NCBI GenBank assembly: GCA_016286555.1
Contig: JAEETA010000008.1
Span: 1 to 64,000 of the forward strand
DNA length: 64,000 nt
Reading direction: 5' to 3'
Source: Lachnospiraceae bacterium
GTDB taxonomy: Bacteria; Bacillota; Clostridia; Lachnospirales; Lachnospiraceae
The position numbers and the translations under genes were made by a program. Below the pieces are notes generated by a model, which saw only the letters and a program-made list of their open reading frames with translations, did no database searches and was not told the origin of the DNA. Below, one piece after another: positions 34,562 to 42,981 of this stretch (its first letter is position 1; every line of letters starts with the position of its first letter).

Positions 34562-34603
34562 AGGGGCGTCCCCCACCTGACGGTGGGAGACGCCCCTCTT
34601 TTG
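34562..34603. terminator. Bidirectional terminator after hsp20
   Basis: The long stem AGGGGCGTCCCCCACC / GGTGGGAGACGCCCCT is followed by CTTTT on the plus strand, with A residues on the other side for the convergent gene. Confidence 0.85.
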
Positions 34604-34625
34604 TCCGGAATTGTATTTCTATGCT

Positions 34626-35957
34626 TTATGCTTTTGCATAATGCTCGTACAGCGTTAGCAGCGTATCATAGAACAGGTCCTCAGCCGTTTCCAAGTCACC
34701 AACGTCCGGTGCACTGGATGCATGGAATTCCCTGTCCGGGCCATCCTGCGATGGTATCGACTGGCATGCCCCAATGATGAATAGAGCAAGTACGGATGCA
34801 AGCATAAACTCGTCACATGCGTCCGCATCGCCCAGTTGAAGCCCTCTCCACAGATCATCCATCGGTGGTTCGAGTTTTCCCTTATATTCCTCAGATCCGC
34901 TGTAGTAGAGATACTCATCGAGGAAGCCGATGATGTCATGTTTGTAATTTGGAAATGCCTCCATGTATGGTTCTACGACCTTTAGTGGTATCACATTTTG
35001 CAGGAACCGCCCAATCGAGGCATCCCCATAATGGATCAAATCCGGGAAATACTGCGCAAACGCATATAAATACCGCATATCTCCGAGCTGATATTTCTCA
35101 TAGTCTTTTTCAAACATAACGAGGTACTGATACCACCAATCCATCCCGGAAATATCAAGGATCTCGATCTCACTCATCTCCAGAATCCTTCTTTGTGTGC
35201 TGGCCGTACACAAGCTGAATCCGTTATACATTTCGCTTTCATGCTTTTTCGTGGGATTCGTAACGAAAGCAACCTGGCACAAAGGAATGAGTGCTTTTTT
35301 CTCTTCGTATTTCATGCAGAAGGCAATCGCGTCACGCTCTATGTTCTCTTCCCTCAGCAGGACTTCTCTTGTTTTTTCTTCCCGGATATCCCTATCAGGT
35401 TCTGGCTCAGCTTCTTTCCGGACAGGAGCAGGAGTCTTTCGAAGCGGTTTTTCACTATTCCTTGCTTTCTCAACATATTTCTGGGTAAATTTTTTTGCTT
35501 TCCCGCCTTTTATATTCGTCGTATTTTTCAGAACATACAGAAATATACCCGCAAGAAAAGTAGCAAGATCCCCCTCATATTCCGAAAGATTGGATTTCTT
35601 TACTTTGGAAATAACCTCAACAACGGTATCTTCATGAATTTCTGGTTCATCCTGAACCAACATGATCAACGCATCCCGGACAACATTTCTGTCATTCTCC
35701 TTAATATAGGGTACTACCTTGTCCCGAAAATAGACTGTCAGTCTCTCGTAATCATCTGACGTAATAGCCTTAAGTGCATCCATTACATAGACAGATGGAT
35801 TTTTTGATCCTCTGGCCAGATTTGAGGCTGCCGAATTATCTATTACTCCACATTTTTCATCTAGGCTTTGCAAAAAAGACTCAACGATTTGTTCTTGATT
35901 AAAGCCCTCCGCTTTACAAACAACCACAACACTTAATACGCATCCCAGACAAAACAT
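34626..35957 (-). CDS. Unknown 443-residue protein in AT-rich accessory DNA
   Basis: The N-terminal region (about 1-125) is helical, with a possible DNA- or protein-binding motif near CGVIDNSAASNLARGSKNPS. A charged central linker (about 165-200; KTPAPVRKEAEPEPDRD) leads to an acidic helical C-terminal half rich in Tyr and Asp. A hydrophobic N-terminal stretch (MFCLGCVLSVVVVC) could be a weak membrane or signal segment. AAGGAGG supports ATG 35957. Codon use is more AT-rich than in neighbours, suggesting acquisition. No family is recognised. Confidence 0.65.
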   Translation of the reverse strand: MFCLGCVLSVVVVCKAEGFNQEQIVESFLQSLDEKCGVIDNSAASNLARGSKNPSVYVMDALKAITSDDYERLTVYFRDKVVPYIKENDRNVVRDALIMLVQDEPEIHEDTVVEVISKVKKSNLSEYEGDLATFLAGIFLYVLKNTTNIKGGKAKKFTQKYVEKARNSEKPLRKTPAPVRKEAEPEPDRDIREEKTREVLLREENIERDAIAFCMKYEEKKALIPLCQVAFVTNPTKKHESEMYNGFSLCTASTQRRILEMSEIEILDISGMDWWYQYLVMFEKDYEKYQLGDMRYLYAFAQYFPDLIHYGDASIGRFLQNVIPLKVVEPYMEAFPNYKHDIIGFLDEYLYYSGSEEYKGKLEPPMDDLWRGLQLGDADACDEFMLASVLALFIIGACQSIPSQDGPDREFHASSAPDVGDLETAEDLFYDTLLTLYEHYAKA

Positions 35958-36036
35958 ACCTTCCTCCTTGCCGGGCAACTCATGGGCAACTCGCAGCCAT
36001 TCTTTTTGAAGGGACTGATCACTATACTGAAGCTGT

Positions 36037-36077
36037 CAGGGATGCGCCGACCGATCATCGGTGTTCCGACATCCCTG
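36037..36077. repeat. Long imperfect inverted repeat upstream of the DUF4417 operon
   Basis: CAGGGATG ... CATCCCTG arms enclose an inner CCGAT-C-ATCGG palindrome, forming a hairpin of about 41 bases. A five-T stretch follows about 10 bases later. It could be an operator, a weak terminator or a leader structure for the plus-strand nuclease operon. Confidence 0.5.
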
Positions 36078-36151
36078 GCTAGTAACTTTTTCTGTGATTC
36101 CGCTATCGGAAAGTGGCATCACCTTCTATCTCACAGGAAGGAGGAATCACA

Positions 36152-36895
36152 ATGATTCAAAATTCTAATGAATCGGACATCCGCAAAGGGTGCGTCGATG
36201 TATGGAATGCCTATATGGTCAAGGGAGCAGACTTCGTACTAGGGTCGGATATTCCAATCTGTCCCTGCACCGCCATAGACATTCCCCGGGAACTGATATC
36301 CTATGTAAATGCCAAGCACATTCATGAAATCAACCGCAAGAAGGACCCTGATTATCATGTCGATGCGTTTGTACATTTTTATTATGATGATTATAAGTTC
36401 GAAGGCCCCAGAGTCAGTGTGTGGCTTTATCCGGATAAAGTCTTGGAAATTCTCCGTCATTTTTCCGGAGTGATCACTGTTGACTTTTCGACCAATGCTG
36501 ACTTCCCGGATCCGATCAAGCGTTACAACACGTATCGTATGCGCGCCCTGGGACGATGGCTTGGTGTAAACGGCATTCCCGTCATCAACAACGTTCGATG
36601 GGGGACCGAGGAAACGTGGGGGTATTGTTTTGACGGGATTCCCTACAACAGTATTGTTGCGATCGGTACCGTTGCAAGTGAAATCGATGAAATCGTAAAC
36701 CGTCCCGACTTCGATACCGGACTTTTCAAAATGGTGGATTTGCTGAGGCCCCATACCATCATTATCTATGGGTCCGCAAATTATGACTGTTTCAGAGCCC
36801 TGAAAGACATGGGTATCAAGATCGTAGAGTTTCCCAGTGATATGAACAAAGCGTTCATGGAACGGAAAGGAGGCGCCCATGTCAAAGCCAAGTAG
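36152..36895 (+). CDS. DUF4417-family protein
   Basis: The 247-residue protein matches DUF4417 by its core pattern: FEGPRVSVWLYPDKVLEILR, GVITVDFSTNADFPDPIK, and YNTYRMRALGRWLGVNGIPV then NNVRWGTEE. Later it has LLRPHTIIIYGSANYDCF. The family is typical of Clostridia mobile elements, with no known activity. AAGGAGG precedes ATG 36152. Its last 17 bases overlap the next gene, so it is the first cistron of a three-gene unit with a nuclease-like toxin. Confidence 0.85.
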   Translation: MIQNSNESDIRKGCVDVWNAYMVKGADFVLGSDIPICPCTAIDIPRELISYVNAKHIHEINRKKDPDYHVDAFVHFYYDDYKFEGPRVSVWLYPDKVLEILRHFSGVITVDFSTNADFPDPIKRYNTYRMRALGRWLGVNGIPVINNVRWGTEETWGYCFDGIPYNSIVAIGTVASEIDEIVNRPDFDTGLFKMVDLLRPHTIIIYGSANYDCFRALKDMGIKIVEFPSDMNKAFMERKGGAHVKAK

Positions 36896-37427
36896 CGGAC
36901 ACTTCAGCGGAACTGCGGGATGTGATCACTCAAAAATCATAACACAAACGAGTGACAATCGTAATATAATTGCCTCAAAGGGACTTGATACAAGAGAACA
37001 CCCGACGAAGTACAAGCAGATGAGCTCCAAAAAGCTCAAAATTCTCCGTGAAAAAGTAAGAACCCGCACAATTACAAAGGAAGAGTATAAACGGCTTAAT
37101 TGGCAAAGCAGGTTTACAACAAGACGAAACAAAGCAGTTAAAGATTTTTGGATCGTCGAACGTATCCGAATCATCAAAAGGCTTCCAACAACACGAAATT
37201 GGAGCGCTGAACAGCGGAAGGCAATACTATCGGGTAAACGTCCCAAATATAACGGGTGGACTATGGAAAGCCACCACACTTATAGTGTTTCGAAATATCC
37301 GCACCTGGCAAATCGTCACGAATTAATATATCCCGCCACGCATTACGAACATATTTACGGGTTCCATGGCGGTAATCCTAAAAGCAGTTTGCCCGGCGTC
37401 CCCATCAAGAAAATCAAGGAATTCTAG
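36879..37427 (+). CDS. Putative HNH/endonuclease VII-type nuclease toxin
   Basis: The 182-residue, strongly basic protein has a C-terminal domain (about 130-182) with clustered histidines: MESHHTYSVSKYPHLANRHE, LIYPATHYEHIYGFHGGNP. The order (HH, P-x-L-A, a Pro-Ala-Thr turn, then EH and HGG) recalls the HNH/ENDO VII-fold toxins of polymorphic toxin systems. The N-terminus lacks a secretion signal, so it may be released with a phage- or tail-like apparatus, or act in the same cell. AAAGGAGGC precedes the ATG. The next gene is a plausible immunity protein. Confidence 0.72.
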   Translation: MSKPSSGHFSGTAGCDHSKIITQTSDNRNIIASKGLDTREHPTKYKQMSSKKLKILREKVRTRTITKEEYKRLNWQSRFTTRRNKAVKDFWIVERIRIIKRLPTTRNWSAEQRKAILSGKRPKYNGWTMESHHTYSVSKYPHLANRHELIYPATHYEHIYGFHGGNPKSSLPGVPIKKIKEF

Positions 37428-37438
37428 GAGGTATCCAT

Positions 37439-37798
37439 ATGGAATTTTTTACTGATTACAGAATCGGTCTGATCATGCAACCAAACGAATCTAGTGCAAA
37501 ATATATTTCCATCATCAGGAAGTATAACCCCGGTTCTATTTCGGATATCAAAAGTGCCATAGCCAACAGGGAGTATGTTGTTTTCTGTGAATACACCAGT
37601 GATTCCGGCATTCGCAAGGTTAGACGATGCTATGATGAACTCAAAAAAGCGGGAGCAGAGGTCGAGATTTACGAAAATGGAAGCATAACCACTCGCGAAT
37701 ATATTTCTAACCTGATTGGCACATACAGCGAAATTGATGCTGAAACACAAACACTCATTGATGCAGAAGTAGAAGCAGATTGTGAAGAGGAAAACTGA
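37439..37798 (+). CDS. Small acidic protein, putative immunity partner of the nuclease
   Basis: This 119-residue protein is acidic, especially at its C-terminus (DAEVEADCEEEN), complementing the very basic nuclease encoded 11 bases upstream. It has an alpha/beta start (IGLIMQPNESSAKYISIIRK) and helical remainder. AGGAGGT precedes the ATG. Its size, charge and position fit an immunity protein, but no family is recognised. Confidence 0.6.
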   Translation: MEFFTDYRIGLIMQPNESSAKYISIIRKYNPGSISDIKSAIANREYVVFCEYTSDSGIRKVRRCYDELKKAGAEVEIYENGSITTREYISNLIGTYSEIDAETQTLIDAEVEADCEEEN

Positions 37799-37868
37799 TC
37801 ATCTTCGCATCAGAATTACATCCACTCCTTCGAAGTAGCATCACGCGTATTGCATAGCGCGGAATAAT

Positions 37869-37904
37869 AAAGGGCAGCCTCACCTGACGGCGGGCTGCCC
37901 CTTT
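37869..37904. terminator. Bidirectional intrinsic terminator
   Basis: AAAGGGCAGCC / GGCTGCCCCTTT arms enclose a small inner hairpin, followed by a T-run on the plus strand and AT-rich sequence on the minus strand. It separates the convergent nuclease operon and ATPase gene. Confidence 0.85.
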
Positions 37905-37910
37905 GTTTTT

Positions 37911-39251
37911 TCAAAGGAAAGGAATCATATAAACCGGGATATAGTGGATTCCATTTTCCCACTTATAATCCTTGGTATGCACTACATACTTATCTCCGAT
38001 ACGGCTGCTGAATCTTTCGCAAAATGCATCCATCGACTTATGGGACCTGTAATTTCCCGATTTTACTTCCATAGGGCATATTTTGCTTCCTTTAGAAATA
38101 AGAAAATCGATTTCATGTAAATGATTGGACGTATCGCTTTCCATGGTGTAGTAGAAAAGGTTGTTGCCCTTAACGAGCAGCATCTGAGCAACTGCATTTT
38201 CATACACATAGCCAAGATTCGCCTCCAGCTTGTCCGAAAGCAGTTTATTATAGATCACATTCTCTGTATAGTTTTTGTCCTTGAACGCCAACGTTATGAA
38301 CAATCCCACATCGGATGTGAATAGTTTATAGCGTTCCGAATCCTTCTCCAGCGCCATCCCAACGGATGGGTTATTTGCGTGATATGCGATATTTACCGTA
38401 TAGGAGCTCAGCATATCCGGCAAGAGATCCAACATCCGCTCGGCACGTGTACCCTCTCTCGCACTTGACAGAACATATCTGGACGCATTACTGCTCAGGT
38501 TTGCGGGGATTGCATCATAGACATCCCCTGCCAGACCTGAACTGTCAATTTTGGTGAAATCCTCCTCGTAAAGGTCGATGATCTCCCTTTTTGTTACATC
38601 TACAGCCTGGAGATTGTTATGCTCCAAATAGGTCTCAATCGCTTGCGGCATCCCACCGATCAGCATGTACAGCCTGAAGACTCGCATCAGATTTCTATGC
38701 ATCGCGTTCCCCGCAGGTTTCTTTTTGGCTATCAGCGTTTTGATCGTGTTGGCAGTGACCTCATCGCCGATTGCCCATAAGAATTCCTCAAAATCCATCG
38801 GGTACATAGAGATTTTGTGTTCTTCGCTCGGGATCAAAATGTCTTTTGTATTCTTCTTAAGAGACATCAGAGAGCCGGTCTCAATATATTTGTACCTGCC
38901 ATCGGCCACAAGATACTTAATCGCCTGCCTGGCCTTAGGAAGCAGCTGCACTTCATCAAATATGATCACGGACTCTTTTTCATATAATCTGGTACCGGTC
39001 AACTGTTGCAACTGCAGAAAGAAAAAATCCAGATCATAGGTGTCATCAAACAGCTCTATGATCGCCTTACTGGTATGGGCAAAATCGATCACTATATAGG
39101 ACTTGAATTCTTTCTTTGCAAACTCCTTTGCTATCGTGGATTTGCCGACGCGACGGGCTCCTTTTATGAGGAGCGCATACTGATCGCTTCTGTTCTCTTT
39201 CCACTCTAGCATTTCGTCGTAGATTTTTCTCTTAAATACAGGCTTTCCCAT
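37911..39251 (-). CDS. AAA ATPase with DUF4143 domain
   Basis: The 446-residue protein has Walker A GARRVGKST (about 31-39) and Walker B SVIIFDEVQLLP. A winged-helix-like middle and a C-terminal DUF4143 domain follow, the latter with PD-(D/E)XK-like residues (GYVYENAVAQML, EIDFLISKG, CPMEVKSG). Such single-gene ATPases are abundant and mobile in anaerobes; their function is not established. The ATG at 39251 is chosen because the longer frame would start inside the promoter. Codon use is AT-rich. Four 33-bp repeats overlap its promoter. Confidence 0.9.
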   Translation of the reverse strand: MGKPVFKRKIYDEMLEWKENRSDQYALLIKGARRVGKSTIAKEFAKKEFKSYIVIDFAHTSKAIIELFDDTYDLDFFFLQLQQLTGTRLYEKESVIIFDEVQLLPKARQAIKYLVADGRYKYIETGSLMSLKKNTKDILIPSEEHKISMYPMDFEEFLWAIGDEVTANTIKTLIAKKKPAGNAMHRNLMRVFRLYMLIGGMPQAIETYLEHNNLQAVDVTKREIIDLYEEDFTKIDSSGLAGDVYDAIPANLSSNASRYVLSSAREGTRAERMLDLLPDMLSSYTVNIAYHANNPSVGMALEKDSERYKLFTSDVGLFITLAFKDKNYTENVIYNKLLSDKLEANLGYVYENAVAQMLLVKGNNLFYYTMESDTSNHLHEIDFLISKGSKICPMEVKSGNYRSHKSMDAFCERFSSRIGDKYVVHTKDYKWENGIHYIPVYMIPFL

Positions 39252-39276
39252 GTTGAATGACCACCTTTCAGACAAA

Positions 39277-39305
39277 ATTATAACGCAAATCCCCATTCAA
39301 GTAAA
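39277..39305 (-). promoter_or_regulatory. Promoter of the AAA-DUF4143 gene
   Basis: On the minus strand TATAAT (39277-39282) is preceded by TTTACT (39300-39305) with a 17-base spacer. The first 33-bp repeat unit (from 39288) covers the spacer and -35. Confidence 0.65.
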
Positions 39306-39419
39306 CGCGTTTTCTGCGCAAATCCCCGTTTGTGAAATTCGTAATTCCACCCGAATCCCCATTCGTTAAAGTGCAATTTTCACCCGAATCCCCATTCGTG
39401 CAAAGAAAAAGTGCCACCG
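39288..39419. repeat. Four tandem 33-bp repeats (AATCCCC units)
   Basis: AATCCCC(A/G)TT begins at 39288, 39321, 39354 and 39387, exactly 33 bases apart. The intervening sequence is partly conserved (for example CACCCG before units 3 and 4). There are no unique spacers, so it is not a CRISPR array. Overlap with the ATPase promoter suggests a multi-site operator. Confidence 0.85.
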
Positions 39420-39468
39420 GTGGTGACACTTTTGGTAGTTGCCATTTTGTGAAATTGTAACCGCAGGA

Positions 39469-40350
39469 TTACCAGTCGGAATCCCAGGAGCTGCTCGAAT
39501 CCCAGGAGTCCCAGGAACTGTCGGAATCCCAGTCCCAGGAGCTGTCCGAATCCCAGGAGGAATCGGAGTCCCAGGAATCGGAATCCCAGGTGTAGCTGTA
39601 ACTGTCGCTTCCGTCGGAATACCAGTCGGTGTCCTCGAAATCGGTTCCGGAATGATCGTAGATCCGGTAGTCGGAGTCGGTATCATCGGTGATGAGCTCA
39701 TCGAGGAAATCGCTGTCACTCAGGTAGTCCCAGGAATCGAGAATGTTGTCATAGGCGTACCAGGAATTGCCCTGGTAGTAGTAGTCGTTGCCCTGGTAGC
39801 GGTAGTAGCCCTTGGAGGGACTATGGTCATTTACCGAGATGATGATGCCGATGATGATGGCGATGATGACAACGCCGACCTTGCTGAAGAGCAGGGCCAG
39901 GATGAGGTAGATACCATTCTCCAGGCAGGAGGAGGTGGATTTTTCCTCCGGTTCCGGGGAGCGGGTAGCAGATTCCGCGTTGTTACTCTTCTGCTTGGCG
40001 ATCTCGGCTTTCAGCTTCTGGTAGATCTCATTGACGGCATACTCTTCATCAGCGCCCTGATAGCGGACCGCTCTGGTGCCGTCGGATTTGTTTTTGTAGA
40101 CGACAAAATCTCCGTGCTCGTTTCTGTAGATACCGAATGCCCGGGCTTCCTTCACGTCCTTGCCGATGAAGAATCTGGTGACACTTTCCGGCGGCAGGTT
40201 GCGGGCACGGTACCACTGCTGCAGTTCTTCGATGGTTCTGGGCTGATCGGGTGCGGTGCGGTTTGCGGTGGGCATTGCGGCTCCGCAGTTGGGACAGACT
40301 TTTTCCCTTTCGTCGATCAGTGAATTACAATAATCGCATTTTACTTTCAT
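39469..40350 (-). CDS. Zinc-ribbon membrane protein with Ser/Asp/Trp-repeat tail
   Basis: The 293-residue protein begins with a zinc ribbon (CDYCNSLIDEREKVCPNC). A middle domain follows (about 35-125; TIEELQQWYRARNLPPES, FFIGKDVKEARAFGIYRN). One or two hydrophobic segments (about 150-175) lead to a Tyr/Asp-rich stretch and an end of SDSSWDSD-type repeats. The zinc ribbon is probably cytoplasmic and the tail outside. It lies 15 bases after the PrsW gene, with GGGGGAGA before the ATG. Function unknown. Confidence 0.75.
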   Translation of the reverse strand: MKVKCDYCNSLIDEREKVCPNCGAAMPTANRTAPDQPRTIEELQQWYRARNLPPESVTRFFIGKDVKEARAFGIYRNEHGDFVVYKNKSDGTRAVRYQGADEEYAVNEIYQKLKAEIAKQKSNNAESATRSPEPEEKSTSSCLENGIYLILALLFSKVGVVIIAIIIGIIISVNDHSPSKGYYRYQGNDYYYQGNSWYAYDNILDSWDYLSDSDFLDELITDDTDSDYRIYDHSGTDFEDTDWYSDGSDSYSYTWDSDSWDSDSSWDSDSSWDWDSDSSWDSWDSSSSWDSDW

Positions 40351-40365
40351 CTTCTGTCTCCCCCT

Positions 40366-41112
40366 TTACCAGTCCTCGGAGGCTGAAGCGGCGTCAGCCT
40401 TTTTCCCGCTATCCGGCCCTTTTCCTCCCGGAATGGCGCTGTCCCCTTTGGACAGCCGGAGGAAGAAGTAGATTGAGGAACCTGTGATCAACAGCACATA
40501 AACTGCAAAGAGAATGTACATGGAGGTTCTCCTGCCGCCGAGGCAGAATTCATACAGTCCCTGCATGGCGAAAGGAACACAGAAGGCCTCGATCAGGTGG
40601 GTCCGTTTTCCCCTGGTATTTCCCTGGGCTTCATCTACCTTCGCCAGTCCGAAGAAGTATCCCATGTAGACGGCCAGGATGATCTGGGAAATGAGGGGAA
40701 GCAGGAGTCTGACGGGCTCCAGGTCCGATCCGTATTTGATGAGGTAAACGATGTTTTCTCCGGTGACGAATCCGACGGAAGCGGTAACCGCATAGACGAT
40801 CGCATCGAAGGTGTAGTTGAACGCCCGATCCTTCCATGCGGTGAGCCTGAGGACGAGGTATTTTGCACCCACTTCGATCAGGGCCGTCACGAAAAAAGCA
40901 TCCACGAAAACAAAGCGGAGCGAGGTGTCGCCGTAGAAAACGGGCGTGAGCAGTTTGATCAGGAGCGTCCTGAGAAGGATCGCCGCAAGAATGGAAAGCA
41001 CGCCGAAGCCAAAGAGCTTCAGCAGGAGCACCGGCGGCTCCTTTTCGACCTTATCCAATTTCCAGACCACCGCAAAGAGCAGTATTCCCGGAAGTACAGC
41101 CAGCAGAAACAT
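40366..41112 (-). CDS. PrsW-family glutamic-type intramembrane protease
   Basis: The 248-residue protein has about seven membrane helices and the PrsW signatures: an EKEPP segment near the N-terminus, a glutamate in ALIEVGAKYLVL, and FDAIVYAVTASVGFVTGENIVY. In Bacillus, PrsW cleaves anti-sigma factor RsiW to start an envelope-stress response. Here it is co-transcribed with a zinc-ribbon membrane protein, which is a candidate substrate or partner by position only. AAAAAGGAGG precedes the ATG. Confidence 0.88.
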   Translation of the reverse strand: MFLLAVLPGILLFAVVWKLDKVEKEPPVLLLKLFGFGVLSILAAILLRTLLIKLLTPVFYGDTSLRFVFVDAFFVTALIEVGAKYLVLRLTAWKDRAFNYTFDAIVYAVTASVGFVTGENIVYLIKYGSDLEPVRLLLPLISQIILAVYMGYFFGLAKVDEAQGNTRGKRTHLIEAFCVPFAMQGLYEFCLGGRRTSMYILFAVYVLLITGSSIYFFLRLSKGDSAIPGGKGPDSGKKADAASASEDW

Positions 41113-41264
41113 AGGATATTCCTCCTTTTTGATATGAAATCATCCAGGGAGTATTCTATCACAACCGGCAGGGATATAGAGAGGAGTATCTCGAGAGAGT
41201 TGCTCCTTTTTTCGACAGTTATTCTTCCTGCAAAAATAATTTATCGTAATTCGACAAATTTTCA

Positions 41265-41293
41265 TTGACATTCGGATTCGAGTAGGGTATATT
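41265..41293 (+). promoter_or_regulatory. Sigma-A promoter of the DUF4173 gene
   Basis: TTGACA (41265-41270) and TATATT (41288-41293) are spaced by 17 bases, about 50 bases before the start codon. Nothing else notable is seen in this 230-base gap. Confidence 0.8.
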
Positions 41294-41342
41294 GTGGCAT
41301 GAAAGCAGGAAACAAAGCTTTTTATGAGTGGAGGGTTATTCC

Positions 41343-42905
41343 ATGGATTCCATTAATGTTAAAACAAATACAAGCGAAAATACTGTTCAGAATATGAACG
41401 CGACCGGGGCAAATGTTGTAAATACTGCAAATGGCGCGCCGGCTGCAGCCGCAAAACCGCGAGAAGATGTGAGTGGTCTGGTGGAGCGCTGCAGACGCGT
41501 CCTGCCGAAGGCCCTGATCTTCGCCATTTCAGCAGTGCTGCTCCTGTATCGGAACCGGACGTCCATCATGTATCCCATTTTTATGGGAATCTCTCTGGGG
41601 CTACTGGCATGGGACTGCAAACAGGCCGGTAAAAGCCTGATCCGAGGTGCCGCGGGAAAGCTTGACATCAAGCTCTTCTATTGCATCGTGTTGTGCCTGC
41701 TGTCCGTCACGAAATGCGTGATCATCTCCCCTGACATCTCCTGGGGAAGCGGACTGGGGATCCTGCTGATCTGGATCTGCCTGCTGCTTAAAGTATACGC
41801 AGACAGAGAAGGACAAGAGGTAACGGAGCAGCTCCTCTATATGGCGCAGATGCTTTTCGTCCCCATCAAGCGCCTGGAAATGCCGTTTCATGACATCTCT
41901 GTCACCCGCCGTTCCACCGTAGGAGAAATGAGCCCCGGGAAAAAGCGGGCACGGAGCATCCTCATCGGTCTCCTGATCGCCATCCCGCTGATGGTGGTGA
42001 TCCTGGCACTCCTGAGCTCTGCGGACATGATCTTCGGTGATCTGGTGCAGCGGATACTGGACTGCATTCAGCTGCCGGAATTCGGTGCGGATTATTTCGG
42101 CGTCCCCTTCAAACTGTGCGTGAGCTTCCTGGCATTCTACTGCTGGGCAGGCGCTCTGGGGAAGGAGAAATTCCTCACCCTGAAGGAAGGAAAGCGGTTT
42201 GACGCCGTCATCGCCATCACCTTCAATGCCATCATCGCCGTGATCTACCTGATCTTCAGCGGGATCCAGTTCGTGTATCTGGTAGGCCGCATGGAACTGC
42301 CCGGGGGATATACCTATGCGGAATACGCACATGAAGGTTTTTATCAGCTTCTGGCGGTAACGATCCTGAATCTGATACTGGTGTCATTTTGCAAAAAACA
42401 TTTCGGAGAGAACATCGCGCTGAAGGCGATCCTGACTGTGATCAGCCTTTGCACCTATGTGATGATCGCATCCTCCGCTCTGCGGATGTTCCTGTATGTG
42501 GGCGTTTATGGACTGAGCCATCTGCGGGTGTATGTCCTTTGGCTGCTGGTGGTGCTGGTGGTGTGGACCACTCTGCTGACCATCAGCATCTACCGGCAGG
42601 GAATCCCCTTCTTCCGCATCATCACGGTATTCGTTTCCGTGTGGTATCTGGCGTTTGCCTTCTCCGTCCCGGACCGTTGGATCGCAGCCTACGATCTGCA
42701 GCTGGAGGTGCCGCCGGTGGATCTGGCCTATGAAGTATATCCGGATGCAACAAAAGTGATCCTTGAGGACGGACGGTACTGGGAAGATTACCGGGAAAAC
42801 AACCAATACGACATAGAACACTATCAGAAGCGCAATGCGCTGCAGAAAGTGCGGAAGTTTAATTTCGCCGAGGAAGCGGCGATGAAGCTCATGATCAATA
42901 ACTGA
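41343..42905 (+). CDS. DUF4173-family multi-pass membrane protein
   Basis: The 520-residue protein has an Asn/Ala-rich cytoplasmic N-terminus (about 1-50), then about ten membrane helices. The DUF4173 signature is YLVGRMELPGGYTYAEYAHE, GFYQLL. A soluble C-terminal tail follows (about 440-520). The family is widespread in Firmicutes with unknown function. GGAGGG supports ATG 41343; the frame opens five codons earlier with GTG, which is less likely. It is monocistronic with its own promoter and terminator. Confidence 0.85.
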   Translation: MDSINVKTNTSENTVQNMNATGANVVNTANGAPAAAAKPREDVSGLVERCRRVLPKALIFAISAVLLLYRNRTSIMYPIFMGISLGLLAWDCKQAGKSLIRGAAGKLDIKLFYCIVLCLLSVTKCVIISPDISWGSGLGILLIWICLLLKVYADREGQEVTEQLLYMAQMLFVPIKRLEMPFHDISVTRRSTVGEMSPGKKRARSILIGLLIAIPLMVVILALLSSADMIFGDLVQRILDCIQLPEFGADYFGVPFKLCVSFLAFYCWAGALGKEKFLTLKEGKRFDAVIAITFNAIIAVIYLIFSGIQFVYLVGRMELPGGYTYAEYAHEGFYQLLAVTILNLILVSFCKKHFGENIALKAILTVISLCTYVMIASSALRMFLYVGVYGLSHLRVYVLWLLVVLVVWTTLLTISIYRQGIPFFRIITVFVSVWYLAFAFSVPDRWIAAYDLQLEVPPVDLAYEVYPDATKVILEDGRYWEDYRENNQYDIEHYQKRNALQKVRKFNFAEEAAMKLMINN

Positions 42906-42950
42906 CAAAAAAACAGGGCGTGCACTCAGTTGCACACCCTGCTTTTTTGT
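42906..42950. terminator. Bidirectional intrinsic terminator
   Basis: ACAGGGCGTGCA / TGCACACCCTGC arms are flanked by A-run and T-run, between the convergent DUF4173 and HAD phosphatase genes. Confidence 0.88.
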
Positions 42951-42981
42951 TTTCAGGATTCAGTTTCTCTCTTTCAGCGAT

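Noticed and set aside
39288..39419. 33-bp repeats considered as a CRISPR array.
   Set aside because: The units are contiguous, with partly conserved sequence between the AATCCCC cores and no unique spacers; no cas gene is near.
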